This document shows positions 8,312 to 16,102 of a DNA stretch of 64,000 nt, one piece after another. The stretch is from Planotetraspora phitsanulokensis (GTDB taxonomy: Bacteria; Actinomycetota; Actinomycetes; Streptosporangiales; Streptosporangiaceae). The notes beneath the pieces were generated by a model. The model was not told the DNA's origin and did no database searches. It was given only the letters and a program-made list of their open reading frames with translations. Positions within the stretch are counted from its first letter, which is position 1, and each line of letters starts with the position of its first letter. The stretch spans positions 227,983 through 291,982 of the forward strand of contig NZ_BOOP01000011.1 in NCBI RefSeq assembly GCF_016863295.1, written 5' to 3'. Both the position numbers and the translations under genes were made by a program.

Positions 8312-9871
8312 ATGCCAGAAAGCGGGTCGAACATGCCCGAGCTCAGTCGCAGGACGTTCCTCGTCAACGCCAGAGGTGCCGCGATCGCAGCCGGCGGTCT
8401 GGCCGTCGGCGCCGGCGCGCTGCGGCAGGCGGCCCCGGCTTCCGCCGCCGCCGCCACGTTTCCCTCCACCCCCTTCACCGTCGGCGTCGCCTCCGGTGAC
8501 GCGCTGCCGGGCGCCGTCGTGATCTGGACGCGTCTGACCACTCAGCCGACCGAGCCCGGTCTGGGCATGGACGGCCAGGGCCCGATCCCGGTCGAGTGGA
8601 CGGTCGCCGAAACGCCTGAGGCCCTCGACACCCGTCCGCATGCGACCGGTGTCTTCATCGCCGAGCCGCAGCACGCCTGGTCCGTGCACGTCGACGTCAC
8701 CGGCCTGCATCCGGACACCACCTACCACTACCGGTTCCGCGCCGGCGACTGGGTCAGCCCGGTCGGCCGCACCCGCACCACCCCGGTGCCCTCGGCCGAC
8801 GTCCCAGTCCGCTTCGCGATCCTGAGCTGCCAGAACATGGCCAAGCCCGGGAGCGGGATCTTCTACTTCAACGGCATCGCCGACCTCGCCACCCGCGACG
8901 ACATCGACTTTGTGGCGCACCTTGGCGACTACATCTACGACTTCGGCCGGCCGGGCCACCTGCCGCCCCGGCAGATCCAGTCGCTGTCGGACTACCGGAT
9001 CCGGTACGGGCAGTACAAGTCGCGGCTGGCGCTGATGGACATGCACGCCCGGTTCCCCGTCTACACCGTGCCCGACGACCACGAGTTCTGGAACGACGTG
9101 CAGGGCCGCGCCCCCGGCATGACTCCCGCGGAGAAGGCCCAGCTCGCCACAGCGTTGCAGGCGTACTGGGAGAACATGCCGCTGCGTGGCGGCCCGCCGG
9201 TGCTGGACGCCGCGTCCGGGCTGATGCAGCTGACGCTCCACCGGCGCGTCAAGTGGGGCTCGAACCTCGATCTGCTGCTCACCGACGGGCGGCAGTACCG
9301 GGCCCCGGGCACGATCCTCGGGCGGGAACAACTGGACTGGCTGCTCGACATGGTCGCCGGTTCGCACGCCGCCTGGACGGCCATCGGATCCGGCCAGCCG
9401 CTTTCGTGGTTCCCGAACTCGGGCGGCGGCTGGTCCGGCTTCGACGCTGACCGCAGCGAGCTGACGGACGCCCTGGCCAAGCGGCTGGCGGCCCGCCGGC
9501 ACCGCGCCTTCAATCCCGTGGTGCTGAGCGGCGACACCCACCGCGGGATCGTCACGCACGTGCGGCAGCGGCGCAACGCGACGACCGCGCTCGTCGCCAC
9601 CGAATTCGTCGGCCCCCCGGTGACCAGCAACAGCGCCACCGACTACGACAAGAACGCCGACACCGGCGCCTACCGCGCCTCCTACGCCTACGCCCAGAAC
9701 GGCGAGCTGAACGCCTACCGCGGCTACCTCGACTGCGCGCTCACCTCCTCGGCCTGGACGTCGACGTATGTGCTCGGCAACCAGGTGGACCGGCCGAACG
9801 GCACCGTGAGCGCGACCGACCGCTGGCAGCTGGACAACGGCGCCGAGGTCGGATCGGTGCGCCGGCTCTGA
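8312..9871 (+). CDS. phoD: PhoD-like alkaline phosphatase, Tat-secreted
   Basis: This 519-residue protein has a twin-arginine signal (SRRTFL about 12-17, a hydrophobic stretch, then an APASAAA cleavage region). The PhoD N-terminal domain is followed by the metallophosphatase domain, with HLGDYIYDF, VPDDHEFWND, LLTDGRQYR and VVLSGDTHRG as metal and phosphate ligands. PhoD enzymes are Ca/Fe-dependent phosphodiesterases/monoesterases used for phosphate scavenging. An in-frame ATG at 8333 (MPELSRRTF) is an equally good start; neither has a clear Shine-Dalgarno. The gene sits inside the tRNA-Pro island and ends 9 bases before a strong hairpin. No PHO box is evident. Confidence 0.92.
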   Translation: MPESGSNMPELSRRTFLVNARGAAIAAGGLAVGAGALRQAAPASAAAATFPSTPFTVGVASGDALPGAVVIWTRLTTQPTEPGLGMDGQGPIPVEWTVAETPEALDTRPHATGVFIAEPQHAWSVHVDVTGLHPDTTYHYRFRAGDWVSPVGRTRTTPVPSADVPVRFAILSCQNMAKPGSGIFYFNGIADLATRDDIDFVAHLGDYIYDFGRPGHLPPRQIQSLSDYRIRYGQYKSRLALMDMHARFPVYTVPDDHEFWNDVQGRAPGMTPAEKAQLATALQAYWENMPLRGGPPVLDAASGLMQLTLHRRVKWGSNLDLLLTDGRQYRAPGTILGREQLDWLLDMVAGSHAAWTAIGSGQPLSWFPNSGGGWSGFDADRSELTDALAKRLAARRHRAFNPVVLSGDTHRGIVTHVRQRRNATTALVATEFVGPPVTSNSATDYDKNADTGAYRASYAYAQNGELNAYRGYLDCALTSSAWTSTYVLGNQVDRPNGTVSATDRWQLDNGAEVGSVRRL

Positions 9872-9880
9872 CACCGTGTG

Positions 9881-9915
9881 GACGTTCCCCGCTCCCGGCG
9901 GGAGCGGGGAACGTC
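9881..9915. terminator. 16-base perfect hairpin after phoD
   Basis: Arms 9881-9896 and 9900-9915 pair perfectly around a 3-base loop, beginning 9 bases past the phoD stop. The stop of the small minus-strand frame at 9914 lies in its right arm, so it could serve both directions. Confidence 0.8.
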
Positions 9916-10114
9916 AGGCCGGCGGGGCCGGTTCATCACCGACTGCCCGGCGCCGCTCGAGCAGCATGGCCAGGTCGCCCCACGCACCGTGCTCGATCTC
10001 GGTGATCACTTGGACCAGTTGCCGGCCGCCGGCGGCGAGTGAGTTGCCCACGGCCGGCCGCGCCTCCGACGGCGAGCGATATCCACTCCAGCTGCCGGTG
10101 ACGGCGATCTCCAC
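9914..10114 (-). pseudogene. Possible gene tail of unknown function
   Basis: A 66-residue minus-strand frame (start GTG, LVEIAVTGSWSGYRSPS..., then HGAWGDLAMLLERRR) ends inside the phoD terminator. A stop codon lies just upstream of the frame, and the partial tRNA copy begins 38 bases beyond the start. It has no Shine-Dalgarno. It may be the truncated end of a gene cut by an integration event, or chance. I do not recognise a family. Confidence 0.25.
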
Positions 10115-10151
10115 CAGGTCCAGACCGGGTCCGGCTGATCAGAGCAGGCTT

Positions 10152-10206
10152 GAGGTCGCGGTTCGAATCCCGCCACCCCGACCCAGTGGTACCAGCTGAG
10201 AGGCCG
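10152..10206 (+). repeat. Partial tRNA-Pro 3' copy (att-like copy 2)
   Basis: The sequence matches tRNA-Pro from the variable region through the T-arm (GGTTCGAATCC), acceptor strand CACCCCG and the following AGCTGAGAGGCCG. It has one deleted base and several substitutions. It diverges exactly where the terminator stem should form. There is no 5' half, so it is not a functional tRNA. Confidence 0.7.
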
Positions 10207-10295
10207 ACCAGGCCCTCCATAAGGGAGTGGAGAGGACCGCATTTGCATCAGCCGTGCCCCTTCCTGCCGCTGAGGACTGCTGCCACGGTGGGGGC

Positions 10296-11348
10296 GTGCG
10301 ACAACGAGCGGTGCAACTGCTGGCCTTGGTGCCGAAGAGCATCTTGCTGATGAGGGCCGCCCTGCGAAGGCAGCCCCGGACAGCCTTGGCTGCGGCGGGC
10401 TTGCTCCTGCTGGTAGCGCTGGTGTGGGTTCTCGGGCCGGGAGCGGCCTGGGTGCTGGAGTCCGTCGATGGCGTCACCGGTTTGGTAGGGAAGGACCGGG
10501 CCGAAGCGCTGGACGCGATACGAGGGCGGGCGTTGACCGTCACCACCGGATTGGCGGCGCTGGTGGCGGTGTATTACACCGCTCGCAACGCCGAGACCAC
10601 CAGGCGCACCTATGAAGTGGGACAGCGTCAACTCGCGCTGAGCGAGCAAGGTCACCTGACGGATCGGTACACCAAAGCGATCGAGCAACTTGGCTCAAGC
10701 GAGCTGGCCGTCCGGCTGGGCGGCATCTACGCCCTGGAACGCATCGCCCGCGATTCGGCCCGTGACCACCCCACGGTGATGGAGGTACTCACCGCGTTCA
10801 TACGCGATCCCCCACCTCTGGCCGCGCCCACGCTCGCTCCCGATGCCGACGGCCGAACAAGGGTCGAGCAAGCGGCATACCTCCGGGGTCGGCCCAGGCT
10901 TCGAGCCGATGTCCAAGCAGCGCTCACAGTCATCGGCCGCCGTACCGTCGAAAATGACGCTCAAGACCGCCGCATCGACCTGGCCGAAGCAGACCTGGCA
11001 GGTGCCGACCTCGCCGGCACCCGCCTCCACGGAGCGGATCTCGCCCAGGCCAACCTCACAGACGCCGACCTGAAGAAGGCGGATCTGTCTGGGGCGAACC
11101 TCTGGAGAGCCGATCTCACACGAGCCAACCTCACCGGTGCGAACGCGGCCACCGCCATCTTCGAAGGGGCGAAGGTGACCGGCCTGACGCTCGCGGGCGC
11201 CAACCTGCGTGACGCACGTTTCGATGGAGTGAACCTGGCCGGCTTGGAGCTCGACCATCGAGACGTCCAGGAAGCGATCCTCGATAAGAGGCCAAGGTCG
11301 CTCTCACCAGACATGGCGCTGAACCCTAATCCCGACGAGCCCCCATGA
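10296..11348 (+). CDS. Pentapeptide-repeat membrane protein
   Basis: The protein has two N-terminal transmembrane segments (about 29-47 and 75-93) and a short cytosolic stretch (RQLALSEQGHLTDRYTKAIEQLG). Its C-terminal half has pentapeptide repeats of A(D/N)LxxA type (DLAGADLAGTRLHGADLAQA), which fold as a right-handed beta-helix. This layout is common in actinomycetes; function is unknown. Starts are uncertain: GTG 10227 is the longest, GTG 10296 follows GGTGGGGGC, and ATG 10350 precedes the first membrane segment. The last codons (LNPNPDEPP) lie in a 40-base sequence repeated at 13742, so the original 3' end may have been replaced. Confidence 0.8.
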   Translation: MRQRAVQLLALVPKSILLMRAALRRQPRTALAAAGLLLLVALVWVLGPGAAWVLESVDGVTGLVGKDRAEALDAIRGRALTVTTGLAALVAVYYTARNAETTRRTYEVGQRQLALSEQGHLTDRYTKAIEQLGSSELAVRLGGIYALERIARDSARDHPTVMEVLTAFIRDPPPLAAPTLAPDADGRTRVEQAAYLRGRPRLRADVQAALTVIGRRTVENDAQDRRIDLAEADLAGADLAGTRLHGADLAQANLTDADLKKADLSGANLWRADLTRANLTGANAATAIFEGAKVTGLTLAGANLRDARFDGVNLAGLELDHRDVQEAILDKRPRSLSPDMALNPNPDEPP

Positions 11349-11354
11349 CCTTGG
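11315..11354. repeat. 40-base direct repeat, copy 1
   Basis: This stretch is identical to 13742-13781 except for two adjacent bases (AA versus GG). It contains the end of the pentapeptide gene on the plus strand and the broken end of the integrase remnant on the minus strand, so it marks a recombination junction. Confidence 0.75.
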
Positions 11355-12012
11355 CCTCCGCGACCTCCCTCTCCCTTTCCTGCTGCTCCCTCTGCCGCTG
11401 TAGGGCGTCTAGACAACGCTTGGACAGGGCGAGAGTTCGGCGAGACTTGCGAGTCTTGGTGTCGCCGCCGGCCCGCACCGACCGCCAGACAGCCACGTGG
11501 GGCGGTATGGGCGGCGTGGCGTTTGGGTCGCCTTTCGTATCCACGTGATCCCACGTCAGCGCCCTGAGTTCTTCCGTCCGCGCTCCGGTGAGCAAGGACA
11601 GGACGATTGTTGGGATACATCCCAGAACCCTCGGCTGCCTCCAGTACGGCTTCCGCCTGAGCCAGAGTAAGAGCCTTCGACGGGCGTCCCACCTTCCCCG
11701 TAGGGACCGAGCAGAGCGCCACCACATTCCGCTTGACCTTGTCGCGTGCCATCGCCCGCTTGATGGCCCGATTCAGGCACGAGTGAAGCCCCTGAAGTGT
11801 CCGCGTGCTCAGACTCAGTCATTCACGGCGCGCTCAACCGTGTAGTCCGCTGGCGCAATGGCCAAGCCGTCTTTGTAGTCGCGGATGATCTCTTTGAGCT
11901 TGGTCTTGGCACGCCCGCCTTGGCGCACGCATTGGTGAAGCTGCGGCGGAAATTCGACGGTTCTACCGGCCGGCCGCTCGAGTGACCTAGGACTTACTCG
12001 TCTATCTCTCAC
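11326..12012 (-). pseudogene. Tyrosine integrase (AICE/phage type), deleted and frameshifted
   Basis: Reading the minus strand, 12012-11815 encodes an arm-binding region ending KTKLKEIIRDYKDGL...YTVERAVND, then a stop. From about 11820 another frame continues LSTRTLQGLHSCLNRAIKRA...GRPSKALTLAQAEAVLEAAE. The part normally between these two is missing. Near 11610 the frame shifts again into TIVLSLLTGARTEELRALTW, the Box I region with the first catalytic Arg, ending DTKTRKSRRTLALSKR. It stops at the 40-base repeat, before the HxxR and Tyr residues. The family match is strong, and the gene cannot make an active recombinase. Confidence 0.8.
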
Positions 12013-12072
12013 GTGCGGCCGGTCTCTGAGGTGAGGTCGGTCTCTGCGGTGCGGACGGTCTCCGGCGGGCGG

Positions 12073-12588
12073 TCAGTAGTAGCCCTTCTCGCCATCGACC
12101 AGTTCCCTGATGGCGTCCAGGTGGCCGGCGTGCCTGCCGGTCTCCTCGACCATGTGGATCAGCATCCAGCGCAGGCTCGCCGCGGCCGAGCGGTAGTCGG
12201 GGTGCTTACCCACGTCGTCCAGTGAGTGGGCGGCGACGATCTCGTTTGAGATCCGGCACTGGCGCTCGTACTCGTCGAGGAGCTGCGCCAGCGGGACGCC
12301 CTCGACCCGCATGTCGGCGTCCTCCACGCTCTCGTCGAACTGCGGGTTGCCGCCAGCGGGGCGCCCCAGGAAGAGCACCTCGAACCAGCAGTGCTCGGTC
12401 CAGCGCAGGTGCGAGACCAGGCCCGCCATGGTCATGAGCGGCGAGGTGGGCAGCACCGGCCGGTAGGCGTCCTCCTCCGACAGCCCTTCGCACTTCCACT
12501 GGACGATCGCGCGCTGCGTGTCGAGCCAGCCGACGAGCTGGGTGCGTTCGTCAGCGACCAAGGGCGGACGTACGCGAGGAATACTCAT
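12073..12588 (-). CDS. DinB/YfiT-like four-helix protein (DUF664)
   Basis: This 171-residue protein starts MSIPRVRPPLVADERTQLVG and has DinB-superfamily helices with candidate metal-binding histidines: SHLRWTEHCWFEVLF, then LRWMLIHMVEETGRHAGHLD. The last pattern (HxxxExxRHxGH) is typical of actinobacterial DUF664 proteins, thought to be thiol (mycothiol)-dependent transferases. I chose ATG 12588 because the 27 residues before it do not fit the family. No Shine-Dalgarno is obvious. It lies inside the degraded island but appears intact. Confidence 0.85.
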   Translation of the reverse strand: MSIPRVRPPLVADERTQLVGWLDTQRAIVQWKCEGLSEEDAYRPVLPTSPLMTMAGLVSHLRWTEHCWFEVLFLGRPAGGNPQFDESVEDADMRVEGVPLAQLLDEYERQCRISNEIVAAHSLDDVGKHPDYRSAAASLRWMLIHMVEETGRHAGHLDAIRELVDGEKGYY

Positions 12589-13221
12589 GAGGGCCGACAC
12601 TACTTCGGCGATCCTGGCATCGCACGATATTTTCTGCCGCGCCGTTAGATTAGGGGTTCTGGAAGGCACCTTCAGGGTTGGCGGGAGAGCGGCTGCTGAT
12701 CATGGCGTACCCGGCACGCGGCGACAAGGAGATCGTCTACTGCCAGAAGAGGTGAGCACCGCCCGTCCCCGAACAGTGATCGTTTGGCTTGCCAGTAAAC
12801 GGAGCGCCAGGGATGTTGAAGGGCCTCATCACGGCTGAGCTGCATGCACACCTACCAGGCCAACCGTAAACGCGGGCAGGCGGGAGAGCGGAAGCCGTAC
12901 AGCAGCAAATACAGCAACGAGACCACACGACGCCTCACACTGACCACCACCACACGCCGGAGCAGGCCGAGGAGATTCCCAAGTGGTGACTGGCTCCCTT
13001 TTGCAAGCAGGCTGTCAGGGCGACGTGCCAGCTCAAGCCCAAGGACGAAGCCGAATAGACCCGGGCGGGACCTAACGAAAACCGCAGGTCAGCGCCCCGA
13101 TTTTGGGTGACTAACTGAGTGACAACCGCCGCGAACGTCGGCTAACAGCCGCGATCACCGAGCGCTCATCCGCGCAGGTGAAGGCCAGTATCAGCGCCGT
13201 TAGCGACGTCCCCCGGGTTCC
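12589..13221. other. Stretch with no supportable gene
   Basis: About 630 bases between the DinB-like gene and the third tRNA copy. Only short frames occur (for example 12844-13110), and none has a Shine-Dalgarno with family-like sequence or normal codon bias. GC is lower and more even than in neighbouring genes, consistent with decayed element DNA. I see no replication or excisionase gene in it. Confidence 0.5.
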
Positions 13222-13314
13222 TTCGGGACGAAGAGGCCGTGGGTTCAAATCCCGCCACCCCGACCCCGTAGTACCAGCTGAGAGGCCGGTTCCGATCATC
13301 GGAACCGGCCTTCC
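13222..13314 (+). repeat. att-like repeat copy 3 (tRNA-Pro 3' half plus terminator)
   Basis: This stretch matches tRNA-Pro from the anticodon loop to beyond the terminator with 7 mismatches in 93 bases. Bases preceding it do not form the 5' half of a tRNA (no CGGGGTG acceptor strand). It is the probable distal boundary of the inserted element. Confidence 0.75.
13283..13311. terminator. Duplicated tRNA-Pro terminator hairpin
   Basis: A 13-base perfect stem (13283-13295 and 13299-13311) identical to 7911-7939. It now lies 14 bases beyond the stop of the minus-strand membrane-protein gene and could terminate it. Confidence 0.65.
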
Positions 13315-13324
13315 TCGTTGCTGC

Positions 13325-13735
13325 CTAAAGCCAAGGGACACCTACTCCCCCGATCCACAGCACACCCAACGTGCAAGAGAACCACCCGGCGAAAGCGGCC
13401 ACCGTACCGGTGACCATCGCCGAGCGCACCCGACTCACCGTCATGATGGCCAACGCCACCAGCGATCCAGGCAGACTGACGAGCAGGAGCAGCACACCAA
13501 CGATCACGGCGAATATGAAAACGTCTGTTCGGGACGTCTGCCAGCACTCCAGCGTCTTAGCAGTACACGACCGGAACGGTTCAGACTGGTCATCCACCCC
13601 TACCGACAGAAACAGAATGACGACTGTCATCGCCACCGCAAAAGCTCCCGCATACCAGGCGGCCATGACTCTTAGCCCTCGACGCACCGGGACAGGTCCC
13701 GTCGCTCTGTCCTGCCGAACTCGTGCATCATCCAT
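13325..13735 (-). CDS. Small membrane protein of unknown function
   Basis: A 136-residue protein beginning MDDARVRQDRATGPVPVRRG. It has three likely membrane segments: MAAWYAGAFAVAMTVVILFL, FIFAVIVGVLLLLVSLPGSL, and a C-terminal one ending VLWIGGVGVPWL. Two cysteines (RSCTAKTLECW) lie in the loop between the first two segments, possibly exported and disulfide-bonded. I recognise no family. The 40-base repeat lies 6 bases upstream of its start, so its promoter region was rearranged. Confidence 0.6.
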   Translation of the reverse strand: MDDARVRQDRATGPVPVRRGLRVMAAWYAGAFAVAMTVVILFLSVGVDDQSEPFRSCTAKTLECWQTSRTDVFIFAVIVGVLLLLVSLPGSLVALAIMTVSRVRSAMVTGTVAAFAGWFSCTLGVLWIGGVGVPWL

Positions 13736-13741
13736 GGCGGG

Positions 13742-13781
13742 GGCGCTGAACCCTGGTCCCGACGAGCCCCCATGACCTTGG
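13742..13781. repeat. 40-base direct repeat, copy 2
   Basis: This copy matches 11315-11354 with two adjacent differences. It lies outside the tRNA-flanked element (which ends near 13314) and immediately upstream of the small membrane-protein gene, so a rearrangement independent of the att repeats is likely. Confidence 0.75.
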
Positions 13782-13814
13782 TCCCTGGAGCGGCATTGAA
13801 CGAGGCCGACGGGG

Positions 13815-14663
13815 TCACCGTGAGTACCGTCGAACATATTCCTGCCAGTCATGTTCGTCGCGGCGGTACACCTCTTCGGAGAGAACCAGGTCGGTCTCTC
13901 TGGTGAAGCGGAGGAAGTCCGGGTCGAGGCAGTTGTCCCAGTCATCGGCGCAGCGGTGCTGCCAGGCGCGACCCCACACGTCATCGTCGTCCTCGCGGAC
14001 GCGGTGCACCAGCCGGCCCCGCCAGCGGTACTCGATCAAGGTCACACCCGGGTGCTCGTCGGCGAGCGGGGCCAGCCATGGGGGGTCGATGCTCGTCAGC
14101 GCGTCTCCCGACTCGTTCGGAGTCGTCGGTGTGGGTAAGGCCGACGGGACGGGCGCGGGCGGTTCCGTCGCGAGGGTGGCGCATGGACCGACGTCCGCGC
14201 AGCGGTCATTGCCCGTGCGGTAGCTGCCGGCGACCGGCAGCCGCCAGGAGCCGTCGGAACCGCGCCGCCACGGCTCTTCAGCCGCTACCGGAGGCCGCTC
14301 ACCTGTGGCGATCACGCGCACCTCGTCGAAGCCGTACCGGCAAAAGCGCCGGGGGCCTTCGTTGACGTCTTCGCTCCAGATCTCGTCCTGCTGCAGGCCC
14401 CCCTCGTTGTAGTGCCGGCCCCAGATCGTGAGGTACCGGTGCCCCACCTGTTCCTCGCAGAAGTCCACGATGTCGGGGCTCTTGCCCCCGCCGTACTGGA
14501 TGTCGGCGTGCTGCCCCGCCGGTGCCAATCGGATCGAGACGGGAACGTGGTACGAACCGTACGGCCCGAGCAGCTGCCGGGTGATCCACTGCGCCTCGGC
14601 CTGGTCGATCTGCCGGTCGGGTAGTGCGTAGACCCGGACGGAATCCGTGAAGATGTTCGACAC
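13815..14663 (-). CDS. Hypothetical soluble protein, linked to TIM-barrel gene
   Basis: A 282-residue protein starting with GTG (MSNIFTDSVRVYALPDRQID). It is rich in Trp, Tyr, Asp and Arg, with no signal peptide or membrane segment. The middle (about 160-190) is a Pro/Thr/Ala-rich linker, so two domains are likely: an N-terminal part with YLTIWGRHYNEGG and a C-terminal part with WRGRLVHRVREDDDDVWG and DWDNCLDPDFLRFTRETDL. I do not recognise a family. It starts 10 bases after the upstream TIM-barrel gene ends, so the two are probably co-transcribed and may act together. Confidence 0.65.
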   Translation of the reverse strand: MSNIFTDSVRVYALPDRQIDQAEAQWITRQLLGPYGSYHVPVSIRLAPAGQHADIQYGGGKSPDIVDFCEEQVGHRYLTIWGRHYNEGGLQQDEIWSEDVNEGPRRFCRYGFDEVRVIATGERPPVAAEEPWRRGSDGSWRLPVAGSYRTGNDRCADVGPCATLATEPPAPVPSALPTPTTPNESGDALTSIDPPWLAPLADEHPGVTLIEYRWRGRLVHRVREDDDDVWGRAWQHRCADDWDNCLDPDFLRFTRETDLVLSEEVYRRDEHDWQEYVRRYSR

Positions 14664-14673
14664 GGCAGGCGCT

Positions 14674-15636
14674 TCAGCCGAGCTCGGAGATCAGCCGGCA
14701 CAGGGTGTGGAACGCCGGTTTGGGGGAGTAATCGTCGCGCAGAACGCCGAACCGATGAAAGATGTCGTCCTTGGAGCTGTCGGCGTCGCGCAAGGTGAAC
14801 AGCTCCCAGTGCGTGATGTTCAGCTCCGTACGCAGAGCGTGCACGGTGCGGATGACGGTCTCCAAGGCGGCGGCCTGCTGCTCCTCCGGCCGATCCGGGC
14901 CGGTCGGCCAGCCGTTCTCACAGATCCGGATCGGCACTGAGGCCGGGATGCCCACCGTCGCCAGATCTCGTTCCCGGAAGTCCCGCAACATCTGCTCGAC
15001 GGCGGCCGGCAGTTCGTCCGGGCCCAGCCTCGGGCCGAAAACGTCCGGGTAGATGTCGATGCCCGCGTAGTCGAGCGCCGCCGCGAACTCCACACCTCCC
15101 GTATCGCGGACCTCGGCCCAGAAACCACCGGTCGCCGGATCGATGTCGGGGACCACCGCGAACCCGATCTCCACCGTCGCCCCCGCCTCCCGCTTCGCGG
15201 CCGCGCCGGCCAGCACCCCCTGCACAAGGGCGTCCAGCGCACCGGGGAAGGCCCCATCCGCGGCGGCACCGGCCCAGGTCAGGTTCGGCTCACCGGTGAC
15301 CTGGAGCGCGGCGAACTCCCGCCCGTGCCGGATCACCACCTGCGACACGAACGAAGCCCAGGCCGCCACATCACCACTGGGATCCCGGTAACACAGCACC
15401 ATGTCGAGCGGCACACCGATTCCGGCGAGCTGAGCCACCTGCGCGCTCACCTCCGCGGTCGACTCAGGCCCGGACCAGACCACGTACATCCGGGGCAGGA
15501 GGGCCTTGCCGTCCCCCTGAAGTTCGCCGAGCGCGCGCCCGATCGCTTCGAAGTCGTCGAGCGGCCCCACGGCCAGTCCGTCCGGTCCACCGGCCATCCC
15601 CAGTGGAAAGACCCCGAAAACCAAGGGAGCAGTCAT
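14674..15636 (-). CDS. Glycosidase-like TIM-barrel protein
   Basis: A 320-residue protein without a signal peptide. Two acidic motifs fit a clan GH-A hydrolase: VTGEPNLTW (E116, acid/base position) and IRICENGWPTG (E240, nucleophile position after a beta strand). The end WELFTLRDADSSKDDIFHRF GVLRDDY resembles the last barrel strands of such enzymes. The substrate is unknown and no transporter or regulator gene is nearby. It is the first gene of a two-gene unit, with a 14-base palindrome about 67 bases upstream. Confidence 0.65.
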   Translation of the reverse strand: MTAPLVFGVFPLGMAGGPDGLAVGPLDDFEAIGRALGELQGDGKALLPRMYVVWSGPESTAEVSAQVAQLAGIGVPLDMVLCYRDPSGDVAAWASFVSQVVIRHGREFAALQVTGEPNLTWAGAAADGAFPGALDALVQGVLAGAAAKREAGATVEIGFAVVPDIDPATGGFWAEVRDTGGVEFAAALDYAGIDIYPDVFGPRLGPDELPAAVEQMLRDFRERDLATVGIPASVPIRICENGWPTGPDRPEEQQAAALETVIRTVHALRTELNITHWELFTLRDADSSKDDIFHRFGVLRDDYSPKPAFHTLCRLISELG

Positions 15637-16102
15637 GCCCCGACTCTAGATCGCCTTCTCAGCGAGTATCCACGCTGCATTCCGGAGCAGACCTGACTCC
15701 TCAATCACATGTGATTTATCCGAGACGCGCTCCGCGCCCCTTCTCACCTGTGCCGCAAGAATCGGTTCCGGTTCTGGAGATCTATTGACGTCAACCGCGC
15801 GTTCGCTGAGCATGCGGCCGGAGCAAAGGGGCTGCGGTCGCGGAGGCACTTCGAGACCGTCGTCATCGACCCTCGGTGAGGATGCGATCACGCACGACTG
15901 AGGCCTCACGCGCCGACGAATTCGTGACCAAGATGCTGTTCGCCGAATGCCGAATAACGGTTGCCGAAATGTCCGTGCCGAGCAGTAATCTTATGATCGT
16001 TTCTGGGCGTCTACCAGAACACAGACCACGGTGGGCCGACGCCACATCCCTCGCGCGCGGCGAGCACCGTGCTTGATTCGTGCATTGTGGAGGATCGACT
16101 CA
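15637..16102. other. Divergent intergenic region
   Basis: About 465 bases between the TIM-barrel gene and the large secreted-protein gene, which diverge. It should hold both promoters. The only structure I see is the palindrome at 15703-15716. No frame in it looks coding. Confidence 0.5.
15703..15716. promoter_or_regulatory. 14-base perfect palindrome, candidate operator
   Basis: AATCACATGTGATT lies 67 bases before the TIM-barrel gene start. It has the TCACA/TGTGA symmetry of dimeric regulator sites. No cognate regulator is adjacent. Confidence 0.4.

Larger units (their letters stand above)
7850..13314. mobile_element. Decayed integrative element (AICE-like) in tRNA-Pro, flanked by att-like repeats
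   Basis: A 93-base stretch from the tRNA anticodon loop through the terminator (7850-7942) recurs at 13222-13314 with 7 mismatches and no gaps. This is the arrangement left when an integrase recombines an element into a tRNA gene and restores its 3' end. The interior has degraded integrase pieces on the minus strand, a third partial tRNA copy at 10152, a TetR tail, PhoD, a pentapeptide-repeat protein and DinB. No replication or transfer genes are recognisable, so it is immobile and probably composite. Confidence 0.7.

Noticed and set aside
10152..10206. Second complete tRNA gene
   Set aside because: Only the T-arm and acceptor 3' strand are present; no 5' acceptor strand, D-arm or anticodon arm precede it.
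12844..13110. 88-codon frame as an element gene (excisionase or Rep)
   Set aside because: No Shine-Dalgarno, Arg/Ser/Thr low-complexity sequence, no HTH or Rep motif.
13205..13267. Third complete tRNA gene
   Set aside because: The match begins in the anticodon loop; the upstream bases cannot pair with CACCCCG.
13371..13775. 134-codon plus-strand frame ending like the pentapeptide protein
   Set aside because: It is antisense to the small membrane protein, and the shared ending comes only from the 40-base repeat.
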